Assembly (NCBI RefSeq): GCF_000021685.1
Contig: NC_011961.1
Location: 496,001-560,000, forward strand
Source: Thermomicrobium roseum DSM 5159
Lineage (GTDB): Bacteria; Chloroflexota; Chloroflexia; Thermomicrobiales; Thermomicrobiaceae
DNA: 64,000 nt
Reading direction: 5' to 3'
Shown: positions 17,889-26,536 of the stretch, in pieces
Position numbering within the stretch: the stretch's first letter is position 1
How the letters are laid out: each line of letters begins with the position of its first letter
The notes under the pieces: generated by a model
Told to the model about the DNA's origin: nothing
The model's database searches: none
What the model saw: the letters and a program-made list of their open reading frames with translations, nothing else
Position numbers and translations under genes: made by a program

Positions 17889-18848
17889 TCATTCGCGGAG
17901 CGGCACGTGCAGGCGAGGCCGTTCCTCGTACGTCTCCATGTCGATCGTCTGGACGACGTACGTCGCCTCCGGCGACGTCGATGCCGCACTAACGTTGCCG
18001 TCACGATCCATCGCGACGATGTTCATGACGGTATCGGCCTCGGCATAGGGATCGTCCAGGGCGCGGAGATCCAGCATCGCCTGGCGGAGTGCATCCTCGA
18101 GGGTGAAACCGAACCGCAAGTACATGACGACGCTGTGCGCGGTCGCACAGCGGATCGCCATCTCTCCACGTCCGGTACAGGCTGCTGCTCCGTACCGGTT
18201 GTCCGCGTAGTTACCGGCACCGATGATCGGTGAGTCGCCCAGACGCCCCGGCCACTTGAAACCCCATCCGCTCGTCGAGACCGCACACGCGATGTTGCCA
18301 GCGAGGTCGCGCACGATCACGTTGGTCGTACCGAAGAGCTCGCGGTGAAGTAACTCGCGCCATCGCTGGACGACCGACATGTAGAGCTGGTACCGATCTT
18401 CGTAGACATTGTGCTCCGTCCTCCGCTCCCCATGGATCACGGCCCGCCAGATCGCCTCAGCCTCCGGTGTGAGGAGATTCGCGGGCTGGAACCCATGGGT
18501 GCGCGCGAAGAGTTCGGCGCCCTCACCGACGAGCATGACATGCGGCGTACACTCCATGATCCGGCGGGCGACTTCGATCGGGTGCGGGTAATGCTTGAGT
18601 GCGCCGACTGCACCAGCAGCGAGCGTCCGACCGTCCATGACGCTGGCATCGAGTTCGACTTCGCCGAGGATATTCGGGATACCACCAGTTCCGACTCCCT
18701 GGTCGCAAAGGTCGTCCTCGACGGCTTTCACCGCAGCGATCGCTGCCTCGAGGGCACTGCCGCCGCCCCGCAAAATCTCGATAGCTCGCGGGAACCCGAC
18801 CGCAGCGTTGCGGCTGCCGACGACGATACCGCGGATCTCCTTCGGCAT
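17889..18848 (-). CDS. N4-glycosylasparaginase / isoaspartyl peptidase family (Ntn hydrolase)
   Basis: The 319-residue protein belongs to the asparaginase-2 family. It has the D-Q-G-V-G-T-G-G-I-P-N-x-x-G-E-V-E-L-D-A-x-V-M-D-G opening and the G-D-S-P-I-I-G-A-G-x-Y-A-D motif. The autocleavage nucleophile should be T174 in FGTTNVIV, where related enzymes read D-T-V-G; the aspartate before it is replaced by Gly. Precursor self-cleavage would give alpha and beta chains and an active N-terminal threonine. Substrates in this family are glycoasparagines, isoaspartyl peptides or asparagine. It begins 9 bases after a PRC-barrel gene, so the two form an operon. Confidence 0.8.
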   Translation of the reverse strand: MPKEIRGIVVGSRNAAVGFPRAIEILRGGGSALEAAIAAVKAVEDDLCDQGVGTGGIPNILGEVELDASVMDGRTLAAGAVGALKHYPHPIEVARRIMECTPHVMLVGEGAELFARTHGFQPANLLTPEAEAIWRAVIHGERRTEHNVYEDRYQLYMSVVQRWRELLHRELFGTTNVIVRDLAGNIACAVSTSGWGFKWPGRLGDSPIIGAGNYADNRYGAAACTGRGEMAIRCATAHSVVMYLRFGFTLEDALRQAMLDLRALDDPYAEADTVMNIVAMDRDGNVSAASTSPEATYVVQTIDMETYEERPRLHVPLRE

Positions 18849-18857
18849 CTTACCCCC

Positions 18858-19508
18858 TCAGCGTTCCGTTCCAGTCGCCCCGTGGGCTGCGCGCTCGAAC
18901 TCGTCACGCCACCAGCGGAGATACAGCACACCGTCGTCAGCGCTGCTCACGGCATCGACCGGGATATCGAGATCGTGCGGTGGAAGGCCGTACCGGACGC
19001 GGACGTGGAGGAGCCTGCCGCCGGGAATCTCGGCACAGAGGTCGTGCAGGTGTGCGACTCGTTCTCCCTCAGCCGTGATGACCGTGGCGCCACGGTGGAG
19101 CACCGCGTTGGCCTGGTCGATGGTCCGCACAATCTCGCCGAGTTCGATCACCTCGGGAGATGGCGGCGGTGGCTCATAGAGGGAGGCTGGTGGCAGCCAA
19201 CCGGGAATGAAGAAGGGGCTCGCACGTTCTCCGGTCAGCTGCCAGGCTGCTTGGCCCGTGTAGAGTTCGCGGTGAAACTCCGGGAGCTGATCGAGTTCGC
19301 GGCTTGTGTAGCGAAGGATCAGGCGCGTGCCGGTTTCCTCCCGTGCGATCGCATCGAGCGGTACGACGAGACTATGCCGGAGAATCAGCCCGCGCCGGAT
19401 AACCAGCGCGTTGACCCGCAGTCGCTGCGGATCGATGAGAAGCCACTCGACTGTGCCAGCTTCCTGTCCGTCACGAGTCCAGAGCCGATCACCGAAGCAG
19501 ACGCGCAT
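18858..19508 (-). CDS. PRC-barrel domain protein
   Basis: The 216-residue protein opens with a PRC-barrel-like strand pattern (GDRLWTRDGQEAGTVEWLLIDPQRLRVNALVIRRG, residues about 6-40 by pattern) and a second weaker copy follows (GATVITAEGERVAHLHDLCAEIPGGRLLHVRVRYG). PRC-barrels are small beta barrels that bind RNA, membranes or photosystem proteins. A proline-rich segment (about 105-120) joins the two. It precedes the Ntn hydrolase by 9 bases in the same direction. GGGAGGGA lies just upstream of the ATG. The function is unknown and the two-barrel reading is a pattern judgement. Confidence 0.65.
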   Translation of the reverse strand: MRVCFGDRLWTRDGQEAGTVEWLLIDPQRLRVNALVIRRGLILRHSLVVPLDAIAREETGTRLILRYTSRELDQLPEFHRELYTGQAAWQLTGERASPFFIPGWLPPASLYEPPPPSPEVIELGEIVRTIDQANAVLHRGATVITAEGERVAHLHDLCAEIPGGRLLHVRVRYGLPPHDLDIPVDAVSSADDGVLYLRWWRDEFERAAHGATGTER

Positions 19509-19908
19509 GCTCTCCCTCCCCGCTCCGCCGATGTGCTGCCCATTCTAGCGGGGATCACGCTGGCGGAGAAGGGGGACGCACGCGGAGAGCGCCCGCGAGC
19601 ATCGTTGAGGCGAGACAGCGCGCATGCATCTGAGGAGTCCAGCGAGTCACCGGATCGCTTGTTCGCGGAGAAGATCCCTTGAGAAGACCGATCCGGGCGA
19701 GGCGGCCGTCACGGGGATGCCGTCAGCGTCTCCTTTTTGGGCATGACTCGAGAGGAGCGGAGGCCGCTGGAGGGCATGGTGAGCTGGATGCATGCCGGAC
19801 GAGGCTCCGCGAGTTCGTGGCGTGCTGATCGCTGCGGGACAGGCGTGGAAAGTGTACGATTGGAGCGCAGCACGTGAGGTCAAGCGAGCAGGTGACAGGT
19901 GAAAACCC
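19509..19908. other. Gap of 400 bases without a supported gene
   Basis: It separates divergent genes and must contain their promoters. No clear -35/-10 pair, repeat or RNA gene was recognised. Confidence 0.4.
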
Positions 19909-20742
19909 ATGCAGCGGTTGCGACGGTTCGCTCCGTGGTTGTACGAGGGTGGCATGGCCGCCTTGGCGATCATCGCCGTCTGGCTGCTGACGCTTCCATC
20001 GACGCCGGCAGTGGAAAGGGCCAGCCAGGCAATCTGGGTGGTCTTCGTTGCTGATTATGCCTGGCGTCTCGCTCGAGCGCGCGATCGGCGACGTTTCATG
20101 CGGGAGCACGTGATCGAGCTGGTCGCGATCCTGCCGTGGGACTGGTTCAGGATCGCGCGCGTTCTGCGGTTGGTGCGGCTGCTCCGGGCGGGCATCTGGT
20201 TCTGGCGCGCGACCCAGGAGCTGCGCGCCATTGCCCGCCAGAACGGGCTCGGCTACGTCCTCGTGACGGCGAGCGCGTTGGTGGTGCTGGGTGGCCTCGT
20301 CCTGCGTCTGGTCGAGCCTGGTATCCAGAGTTATGGAGAGGCGCTTTGGTGGGCGATCGTGACGGTCACGACGGTCGGCTACGGGGACATCGCGCCCCGC
20401 ACGCCGGCTGGTCGAGTGGTCGCCGTCGTGCTGATGCTGGTCGGGATCGGTGTGATCGGGATGTTGACGAGCAGTCTCGCCAGTTACTTTCTCGGGGCGC
20501 ACCAGCGAGCTGGACATCCCACGATCGAGCATATCCGCGAGTGGCTGGCTGACTGGGAGAAGATGAGTCGAACCGAGCGTCGCCAGCTCGCTGCGTTGCT
20601 GTGGATTTTGGCTGACGAGAACGACCTGCCGCCCGAGCTCGCACGGTCAGCGGAAATCGTGCGAGAGGGTGCGGACGCGAGTCGGTTGCGCGCTGAGCGG
20701 CCGGCCGAGCGGACGCACTTCCTCAGCGACCAGGCTCGCTAA
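19909..20742 (+). CDS. Voltage-gated-like potassium channel
   Basis: A 277-residue membrane protein with a voltage-sensor-type domain and a pore. The S4-like helix RIARVLRLVRLLR (81-93) bears a regular positive charge series. The selectivity filter TVTTVGYGD (152-160) is intact and lies between two hydrophobic helices, with a pore-lining helix after it (VVAVVLMLVGIGVIGMLTSSLASYF). The soluble tail (about 190-277) is charged and likely helical. It is a tetrameric K+ channel of the plasma membrane. The gene end overlaps the 3' end of dnaE2 on the other strand by 96 bases, so its last ~30 residues are antisense to dnaE2. Confidence 0.9.
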   Translation: MQRLRRFAPWLYEGGMAALAIIAVWLLTLPSTPAVERASQAIWVVFVADYAWRLARARDRRRFMREHVIELVAILPWDWFRIARVLRLVRLLRAGIWFWRATQELRAIARQNGLGYVLVTASALVVLGGLVLRLVEPGIQSYGEALWWAIVTVTTVGYGDIAPRTPAGRVVAVVLMLVGIGVIGMLTSSLASYFLGAHQRAGHPTIEHIREWLADWEKMSRTERRQLAALLWILADENDLPPELARSAEIVREGADASRLRAERPAERTHFLSDQAR

Positions 20743-23700
20743 TGCTCCCTCGCGTTCGACGCGCCCGTCGATCACCAGCACCGGTTGCCGACGAAGCAGT
20801 GCGCGGTGCTGTTCGCGCACGGGGGGTGGGACGATCACGTTGACGAGCCCTGTCTCGTCCTCGAGCGTGAGGAAGAGAACGCCGCGTGCGGTCGGTGGTG
20901 CTTGCCGGCAGACGACCAGGCCGGCGACTCGTGCGGTCGCTCCTGGTGGCAGCGTGCGGAGTCGTGCGGCTGGGGTGACGCGGAGAATTCGCCGTTGGGC
21001 ACGATAGAGCTCCATGAGATGCCGGTCGAGGCAGAAGCCGAGAATGGCGTAGTCAAGGAAGGTCTGCTCGACTGTGTCGAGTTCGGGCAGCCTGACCGCA
21101 GGTTCCGAAACGTCGAGGAGGCGAGGACGCTCCGGGCGCTCGGTCGCGACGGCGAGCAGATCCCACAAGAGTTCGCGCCGGCTGCGATCAGGTGCCAGCC
21201 GATCGAACGCGCCGACGAGGACGAGCGCCTCGACTTGCTCCGGGGTGAGTTGCGCCCGGCGGACGACGTCCGCGGTATCCCGGAAGGGTTCCTCGCTCCG
21301 CGCGGCGACGATCCGCTCGGCGGCAGCTCGACCGACTCCGCGCACCGCGGTGAGCCCGAGGCGCACCGGACCGTGGACGGGATCACCGGTGAGGGTTGAG
21401 CGTGCCGCGCTGGCGAGCACGTCCGGTGGGAGCACGTGGATACCGCGTCGCAGCGCGTCCCAGATCAGGACTTCCGGTGCATAGAAACCCATCGGCTGGT
21501 TATTCAAGAGTGCACAGAGCAGTGCAGCCGGGTAGTGAGCCCGCAGCCAGAGTGTCTCGTAGGCCGTGCGGGCGAGTGCAGCGGCATGGCTCTTGCAAAA
21601 GCCGTATTCGGCAAAGGCGGCGATCTGCTCGAAGATCCGCTCGGCCACTGGCCGCGCTACCCCGTTCCGCTCGGCACCGGCCAGGAAATCGCCGCGCAGC
21701 GCCTCCATCGCGGCGCGCGAGCGCTTGCTCCCCATCGCCCGGCGGAAGGCATCGGCCTGCCCAGCCGTCATCCCGGCGATCGCCATGGCGACCTCGAGGA
21801 CCTGTTCCTGGTAGAGAATGACGCCGAGCGTCTCGCGCAGGATCGGCTCGAGCTTGGGGTGGAGATAGCGGACCGGCTCCAGCCCGCGTCTTCGCCGGAT
21901 GTAGGGATGGACCATCCCGCCCTGGATCGGGCCTGGCCGGATGATGGCGACCTGGGCGATCAGGTCTTCGAACCGTTCGGGATGCGTTCGCGGCAAACTC
22001 TGTTGCTGAGCGCGACTTTCGACCTGATAAGTACCGATCGTATCGGCAGTCTGCAGCAGACGATAAACGGCCGGATCATCGAGCGGTAACTGCTCGAGAT
22101 CGATGCGGAGCCCGCTCGCCTGCTCGATGAGCTCGATCGCCTGATGGACGACCGAAATCGCCCGGACGCAAAGCACGTCGGTCTTGATGAGCCCAGCCTC
22201 CTCGATGTCCCGCTTGTCCCAGCCGAGCACGACACGGCCAGGCATGCGCGATGGCTCGACGGTGGTGAACTCGACGACTGGACGGCCGGCGATCACCATC
22301 CCCCCGACGTGGACCGAGAGGTGACGAGGGATGTCCTCCAGTTGCGGCACCAGGCGAACCAGCCAGGCAAGCCGGCGACGGAGGTCGGGCGAGAGGCGCG
22401 GCGCCAGCGCGCGGGCGAGTACCGGAAGTGCCTCGCCGAGTCGCCCCTGGCTCTTAGCCAGCTCATCGATGATCTCGGGCGGCAAGCCGAGCACCCGACC
22501 GAGGTCACGGATCGCGCTCCGCGCCTGGAACGTGACGTAATTACAAACCATCGCGGCATGCTCGACCCCGTAGGTGGCGTAGACGTAGGCGATCGCTCGC
22601 TCGCGATCTTCGAGGCCGAAATCGATATCGATATCCGGCATCGATGGGCGTTCCTCATTGAGGAAGCGCTCGAAGAGCAAGCGATGGGCCAGTGGATCGA
22701 CTTGTGTGATGCCGAGGCAATAGGCGACGAGCGAATCGGCTGCTGAGCCGCGACCTCGGCCGCGGAAGCGATTGGCGAGATCAGCGCAGATGAGAAAGAA
22801 CTCGGCGACACCGAGCCGCTCGATGACGCCGAGCTCGTGCTCGAGCTGGCGCACGACCGGCTCGCTGAGCTGGCCGTAGCGGCGCTGTGCTCCCTCGTAC
22901 GCCTGGCGCCGTAAGACCTGCATCGGTGTCTCGCCGGGTGGTACGAGGTGAGGCAGGGGCGGAAAACGAACCTGCCGGAAATCGAGCGAGACCTGGCAGC
23001 GCTCGGCGATCCGCCGCGTGTTGGCCACAGCGTCGGGGAACGAGCGGAACCGGTGTGCCATCGATGCTGGAGCGACGAGCCGGTACGCTGCCGATGTCTT
23101 GCGCGCGGGATGTGGCGTCTCGATCGTGATCCCTTCCCGGATGCAGACGAGGACGTCTTGGAGCCGCCAGCCGGCTGCGTCCAGGTAGTGCACGTTTCCG
23201 GTCGCGACCAGCGGTAAACCCGCAGTGCGAGCGAGCGCAGCCAGTTCGGTGCAGCGCTCGCGATCGCCGCGCTCCCCGTGGTCCTGGAGTTCGACGAAGC
23301 AACGCTCCGGACCGAAGACGCGAGCGAGCCAGTGGGCACGAGCGAGCGCGTCCGCTCGATTCCCCTCTGTCAGGGCGCGTGCGAGTGGGCCCTGACGGCA
23401 ACCGGTCAGAACGATGAGGCCATCGTGGTGGTCGACGAGCCAGTGCCAGGGGAGCGCGACGGCTCGCCGCGCGGGCGAGCCCGCGAGCGCGGTGTCCTCG
23501 CTTCCCGGCCCCTCGGGCGTCGGCCAACCGAGTCGCGCCGCCGAGAGGAGGCGCGCCAGCGTCGCATACCCGCGTTCGTCCTCCGCCAGGAGCGCGAGGT
23601 GGCTGCCGTCTTCCATCGTTATCTCGGCGCCGACGATCGGGTGGATACCGACTCGCTCGGCAGCGCGGACGAAGCGCACGACACCGTGGAGCGCATCGTG

Positions 23701-23826
23701 GTCCGTGAGCGCCAGGTGCTCGTAGCCGAGCGCGGCTGCCTGCTGGACCAGCTGTTCGGGATGACAGGGTGCGTCGAGGAGCGAGAAGCAGGAGTGAGCA
23801 TGGAGTTCGGCGTACGGTGCGCCCAT
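20647..23826 (-). CDS. dnaE2: Error-prone DNA polymerase III alpha subunit DnaE2 (ImuC)
   Basis: The 1059-residue protein has the PHP domain opening (AELHAHSCFSLLDAP), the polymerase active-site region with GRGRGSAADSLVAYCLGI and PDIDIDFGLEDRERAI, helix-hairpin-helix repeats (VGRAAAERIVAAR) and an OB fold near the C-terminus. The length and the ending SHDFR are typical of DnaE2/ImuC rather than replicative DnaE. It performs mutagenic translesion synthesis after DNA damage. It is the third gene of the imuA-imuB-dnaE2 operon, 14 bases after imuB, and is presumably under the LexA-type control seen before imuA. The C-terminal codons overlap the K+ channel gene. Confidence 0.93.
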   Translation of the reverse strand: MGAPYAELHAHSCFSLLDAPCHPEQLVQQAAALGYEHLALTDHDALHGVVRFVRAAERVGIHPIVGAEITMEDGSHLALLAEDERGYATLARLLSAARLGWPTPEGPGSEDTALAGSPARRAVALPWHWLVDHHDGLIVLTGCRQGPLARALTEGNRADALARAHWLARVFGPERCFVELQDHGERGDRERCTELAALARTAGLPLVATGNVHYLDAAGWRLQDVLVCIREGITIETPHPARKTSAAYRLVAPASMAHRFRSFPDAVANTRRIAERCQVSLDFRQVRFPPLPHLVPPGETPMQVLRRQAYEGAQRRYGQLSEPVVRQLEHELGVIERLGVAEFFLICADLANRFRGRGRGSAADSLVAYCLGITQVDPLAHRLLFERFLNEERPSMPDIDIDFGLEDRERAIAYVYATYGVEHAAMVCNYVTFQARSAIRDLGRVLGLPPEIIDELAKSQGRLGEALPVLARALAPRLSPDLRRRLAWLVRLVPQLEDIPRHLSVHVGGMVIAGRPVVEFTTVEPSRMPGRVVLGWDKRDIEEAGLIKTDVLCVRAISVVHQAIELIEQASGLRIDLEQLPLDDPAVYRLLQTADTIGTYQVESRAQQQSLPRTHPERFEDLIAQVAIIRPGPIQGGMVHPYIRRRRGLEPVRYLHPKLEPILRETLGVILYQEQVLEVAMAIAGMTAGQADAFRRAMGSKRSRAAMEALRGDFLAGAERNGVARPVAERIFEQIAAFAEYGFCKSHAAALARTAYETLWLRAHYPAALLCALLNNQPMGFYAPEVLIWDALRRGIHVLPPDVLASAARSTLTGDPVHGPVRLGLTAVRGVGRAAAERIVAARSEEPFRDTADVVRRAQLTPEQVEALVLVGAFDRLAPDRSRRELLWDLLAVATERPERPRLLDVSEPAVRLPELDTVEQTFLDYAILGFCLDRHLMELYRAQRRILRVTPAARLRTLPPGATARVAGLVVCRQAPPTARGVLFLTLEDETGLVNVIVPPPVREQHRALLRRQPVLVIDGRVEREGALASLVAEEVRPLGRPLSAQPTRVRTLSHDFR

Positions 23827-23840
23827 CCTGCGCCCTCACC

Positions 23841-25091
23841 TCAATCGAGTCGTCCGACGAGTCGCCAGGTCGGACGTTCGGACGCGCCATCGCGTGCGAG
23901 GTGGTCGCGGGCGAGCAGCAGCCGCTGGCCATCGGCCAGCTCGACCCACACCGTCCGACGATGGCGTTCCACCGGCCACCAGAGATCGAGCCGCTCGTAG
24001 AGGCCACCCCGCACGATGGGTATCCAGCGCTCACCGAGCCAGAGCCACCAGCCGCTCGGGCGACGCGCCAGTCGCACCGGCTCGCCGTGGAATGGATGCG
24101 CGGCGAGGCGGGTCATACCTTGGACACGCCAACGGAGTTCCGGAAGCGGAGCCACGGGCACATGCTCGAGGATGCGAACGACTCGCCCACGAGCGAACCG
24201 CTGCGCGGCCTGCCAGAGACGCTCGCGTTCGGCGGTTCGTGCTGGTGTCTCGTCGAAGAGTGCTGGCTGGCTCGCGTGCACGGGCGCATGTTCCTCGACC
24301 GTGAGACGGAGCAGCACGATCGGATGAACGACGGTCATACCGGCGAGCAGCGACCAGGCGACGGCAAACAGCTCAGGCGTTGTCCGGAGCGGCTGGGGTA
24401 GACGACGGAAGCGCGCGACCGTCCGATCGGCTTCCTCGACCAGTTCGAGCTGGATACTGCGAGCAGCGTGAGCGAGCGCAGCGAGCCCATCAGCGATCTC
24501 TCGGCAGAGCGAACGGAGTACCGGCTCCAGAGCATCGTGCGTTGCGATCGGCGGCTCGAGCGCTCGCTCAGCGCGAAGCGGAACGAGCGGCGTCCAGCCG
24601 CGGAACGGAGTCGGATCGTCTCCATGGGCCAGGCGATGGGCAAGCACGATGTCGGCTCCAAAACGCCGACGGAGGCTCTGGAGTGGGAGATCAGCGAACT
24701 GGCCGATGGTCACGATGCCGAGCGCGCGGAGCCGATCCTGGACGCGAGACGGCAACGGAAGCCACTCGAGCGGCAACGGGCGGAGGAAGGCTCGTGTCTC
24801 CAGTTCCGGGACCACGATCACCTCGTCCGGGGCCGCGAGCCGGGCAGCCAGCCGAGCGACCCAGGGAGTCGCGGCGATCCCGATCCGGCCAGTTCCGGCA
24901 GCATGCGCGACCGTGGCGAGGACCGCTCGTCCGTACCGCTCCTCGTCACCGTGCTGGAGCCGGATACCACTCGCATCGAACCAGACTCCCCGCTCTTCCT
25001 CGTCTTTCTGGATCGCCGGCGTGAGCGGAGCGAGGAGTTCATCGAGCGGTCGGTGCGGCCAGCGATCGATCGCCAGATAGCCAACGGACAC
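23841..25091 (-). CDS. imuB: ImuB-like Y-family protein, apparently short at the N-terminus
   Basis: The GTG at 25091 with GGAGGAGGAGAT directly before it gives 416 residues; upstream codons in this frame are antisense-like and lie inside imuA. The protein starts VSVGYLAIDRWPHRP, matching the first strand of ImuB, then enters directly the palm-region sequence (TPAIQKDEEERGVWFDASGI), the helix-hairpin-helix (LRALGIVTIGQFADLPLQSLRRRFG) and the little-finger and C-terminal parts. Roughly 70-100 residues of fingers/palm seen in usual ImuB (about 500 aa) seem absent. ImuB is a non-catalytic adaptor linking the beta clamp to DnaE2. Its start overlaps imuA by 53 bases. Confidence 0.8.
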   Translation of the reverse strand: MSVGYLAIDRWPHRPLDELLAPLTPAIQKDEEERGVWFDASGIRLQHGDEERYGRAVLATVAHAAGTGRIGIAATPWVARLAARLAAPDEVIVVPELETRAFLRPLPLEWLPLPSRVQDRLRALGIVTIGQFADLPLQSLRRRFGADIVLAHRLAHGDDPTPFRGWTPLVPLRAERALEPPIATHDALEPVLRSLCREIADGLAALAHAARSIQLELVEEADRTVARFRRLPQPLRTTPELFAVAWSLLAGMTVVHPIVLLRLTVEEHAPVHASQPALFDETPARTAERERLWQAAQRFARGRVVRILEHVPVAPLPELRWRVQGMTRLAAHPFHGEPVRLARRPSGWWLWLGERWIPIVRGGLYERLDLWWPVERHRRTVWVELADGQRLLLARDHLARDGASERPTWRLVGRLD

Positions 25092-26112
25092 GGATCTCCT
25101 CCTCCAACTGTGACCAGAGCGACGGATCACTCTGGAGGCGCACAGCTGCCCGCTCACGAGTTCGCCCGAGGACGGTTTCAGCGAAAACCAGACCGAGCGA
25201 ATGCAAGCGGATGACGCCGAGCGCCAGGCCGAGATCGATCCGCTCGAGAGCCACACGCACTCCTTCGCGTAGGCACAACTCGATCGGTACCGGTGGATCG
25301 CGCGGTGGCCACAGCGGGCCACGTTCGATACGGACATGGACGCGCAAGCCCTCGGGTAACGCTTGCGCTGCGAGCGGCCCAGGTCGGACGAGCTGCGTGA
25401 GCGGCTCGAGCCGGAGTCGTACCTGCGCAGTGGCGAGCGCGGGTGTGTCCACTCGATCGCGGACGACGACGAACGCCGTCGGCAGACCGCGCAGGAGCGG
25501 ACGGAGCTGGCGGAGGCCGCGGTCGAGTGCCGACCGCAGCGCGAGATGCGGTGGGAGATCGAGCACGACGAGGTCGAGCGCTCCGGACAGCACGAGAAGA
25601 CGAGCGAGTTCGAGGGCCTCGGTGACGGATTGTGGGAGCGCGACGAGGAGATCGAGGACAGCAACACCCCAGTGGTGCAGGCGGTCGAAGTCGACGCTGT
25701 GTGCCGCATCGAGGTAGGCGACCCAGCCACCAGCACGCTGGACGGACCGAACGAACCAGCCCGCGAGCGTCCGCTTGCCGGAGTAGGTTGGGCCAGCCAG
25801 CTCGATCAACCGGCCGCGAGGAAGCCCACCGCCGAGTGCGAGATCGAGACCGAGGAGATCGGTCGAGAGGAACCGCGGGCTCGTGGTCGAGCTGGGCGGC
25901 ATCGCCGATCGAACCGGAGCAGCGCTGAACGCCAGGCATGCCGGATCGAGCAACACGTGCGAGCCGAAGCGCTCGGCGATGAGCTGGCGAAGCCAGGCGA
26001 TCCGCTCGCGCCGGGGATCGTCCGCGCCGCCCGCGTGCGCAACCTCCGGAACGGAGCTTGCCTCGCTTCGGCGGGTGCTCACTCCTTGGCCAGCGCTTCG
26101 CGATACCGGCAC
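25039..26112 (-). CDS. imuA: ImuA, RecA-like SOS mutagenesis protein
   Basis: I chose the GTG at 26112 because AAAGGGGG lies just upstream; GTG at 26142 is an in-frame alternative that would add ten residues. The 357-residue protein has a RecA-type core with Walker A GPTYSGKRT (107-115) and Walker B-like LDLVVLDLP. ImuA works with ImuB and DnaE2 in mutagenic DNA repair. It is the first gene of the operon. The promoter with a LexA-type box ends about 45 bases upstream of the start. Confidence 0.85.
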   Translation of the reverse strand: MPVSRSAGQGVSTRRSEASSVPEVAHAGGADDPRRERIAWLRQLIAERFGSHVLLDPACLAFSAAPVRSAMPPSSTTSPRFLSTDLLGLDLALGGGLPRGRLIELAGPTYSGKRTLAGWFVRSVQRAGGWVAYLDAAHSVDFDRLHHWGVAVLDLLVALPQSVTEALELARLLVLSGALDLVVLDLPPHLALRSALDRGLRQLRPLLRGLPTAFVVVRDRVDTPALATAQVRLRLEPLTQLVRPGPLAAQALPEGLRVHVRIERGPLWPPRDPPVPIELCLREGVRVALERIDLGLALGVIRLHSLGLVFAETVLGRTRERAAVRLQSDPSLWSQLEEEIRVRWLSGDRSLAAPTAR

Positions 26113-26156
26113 GTGTCCCCCTTTCCGTGCCGAAAGTCGCACATGCGTTCGTATGC

Positions 26157-26185
26157 ATCATAGTCGAACACCTGTTCGCAGTCAA
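26157..26185 (-). promoter_or_regulatory. Sigma70-type promoter of the imuA-imuB-dnaE2 operon
   Basis: Reading leftward: -35 TTGACT (26180-26185), a 17-base spacer, -10 TATGAT (26157-26162). Five of six positions match consensus in each box. The LexA-type box lies entirely inside the spacer. Confidence 0.8.
26165..26178. promoter_or_regulatory. LexA (SOS) box, CGAAC-N4-GTTCG type
   Basis: CGAACACCTGTTCG is a perfect CGAAC/GTTCG palindrome with a 4-base centre, the Gram-positive type SOS box. It lies within the promoter spacer before a mutagenesis cassette, where LexA would block RNA polymerase until DNA damage. Confidence 0.85.
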
Positions 26186-26536
26186 GAGTTGCCTCGTTGG
26201 CACAAGGAGAAGAAACCGGTCGCGTTTGCTTTGGGCTTCGTCAGGGGACGGCTGGTCAGCACGCGGTCGCTCGATGGGCTCGCTTCTCTCCGGCGCGTCG
26301 CAGCGCGTGATCAGGCGGGAAGCGGTGGGTCAGCACGCGCGTCCGCTTCATGAACTCGCAACACCGCGACCTCGTCTCGCGCCGATCATGAGCGAGACAA
26401 CCATGGTTCATGCTGCGGTCGACACCAACGTCTGACAATAGTCTCGTGCCGATCATGATGGCAACAGCCCAGTATCGCTCTTCTGACGTGTCCTGGCACC
26501 TTGACGCCAGCATCGGTCGATCGTCGGGAGACGAGC

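Noticed and set aside
23841..25736. ImuB starting upstream at 25736 (631 codons)
   Set aside because: The extra N-terminal part is Ser/Arg-rich, lies antiparallel-frame to imuA sequence and lacks any ImuB similarity; the GTG at 25091 has a strong RBS.
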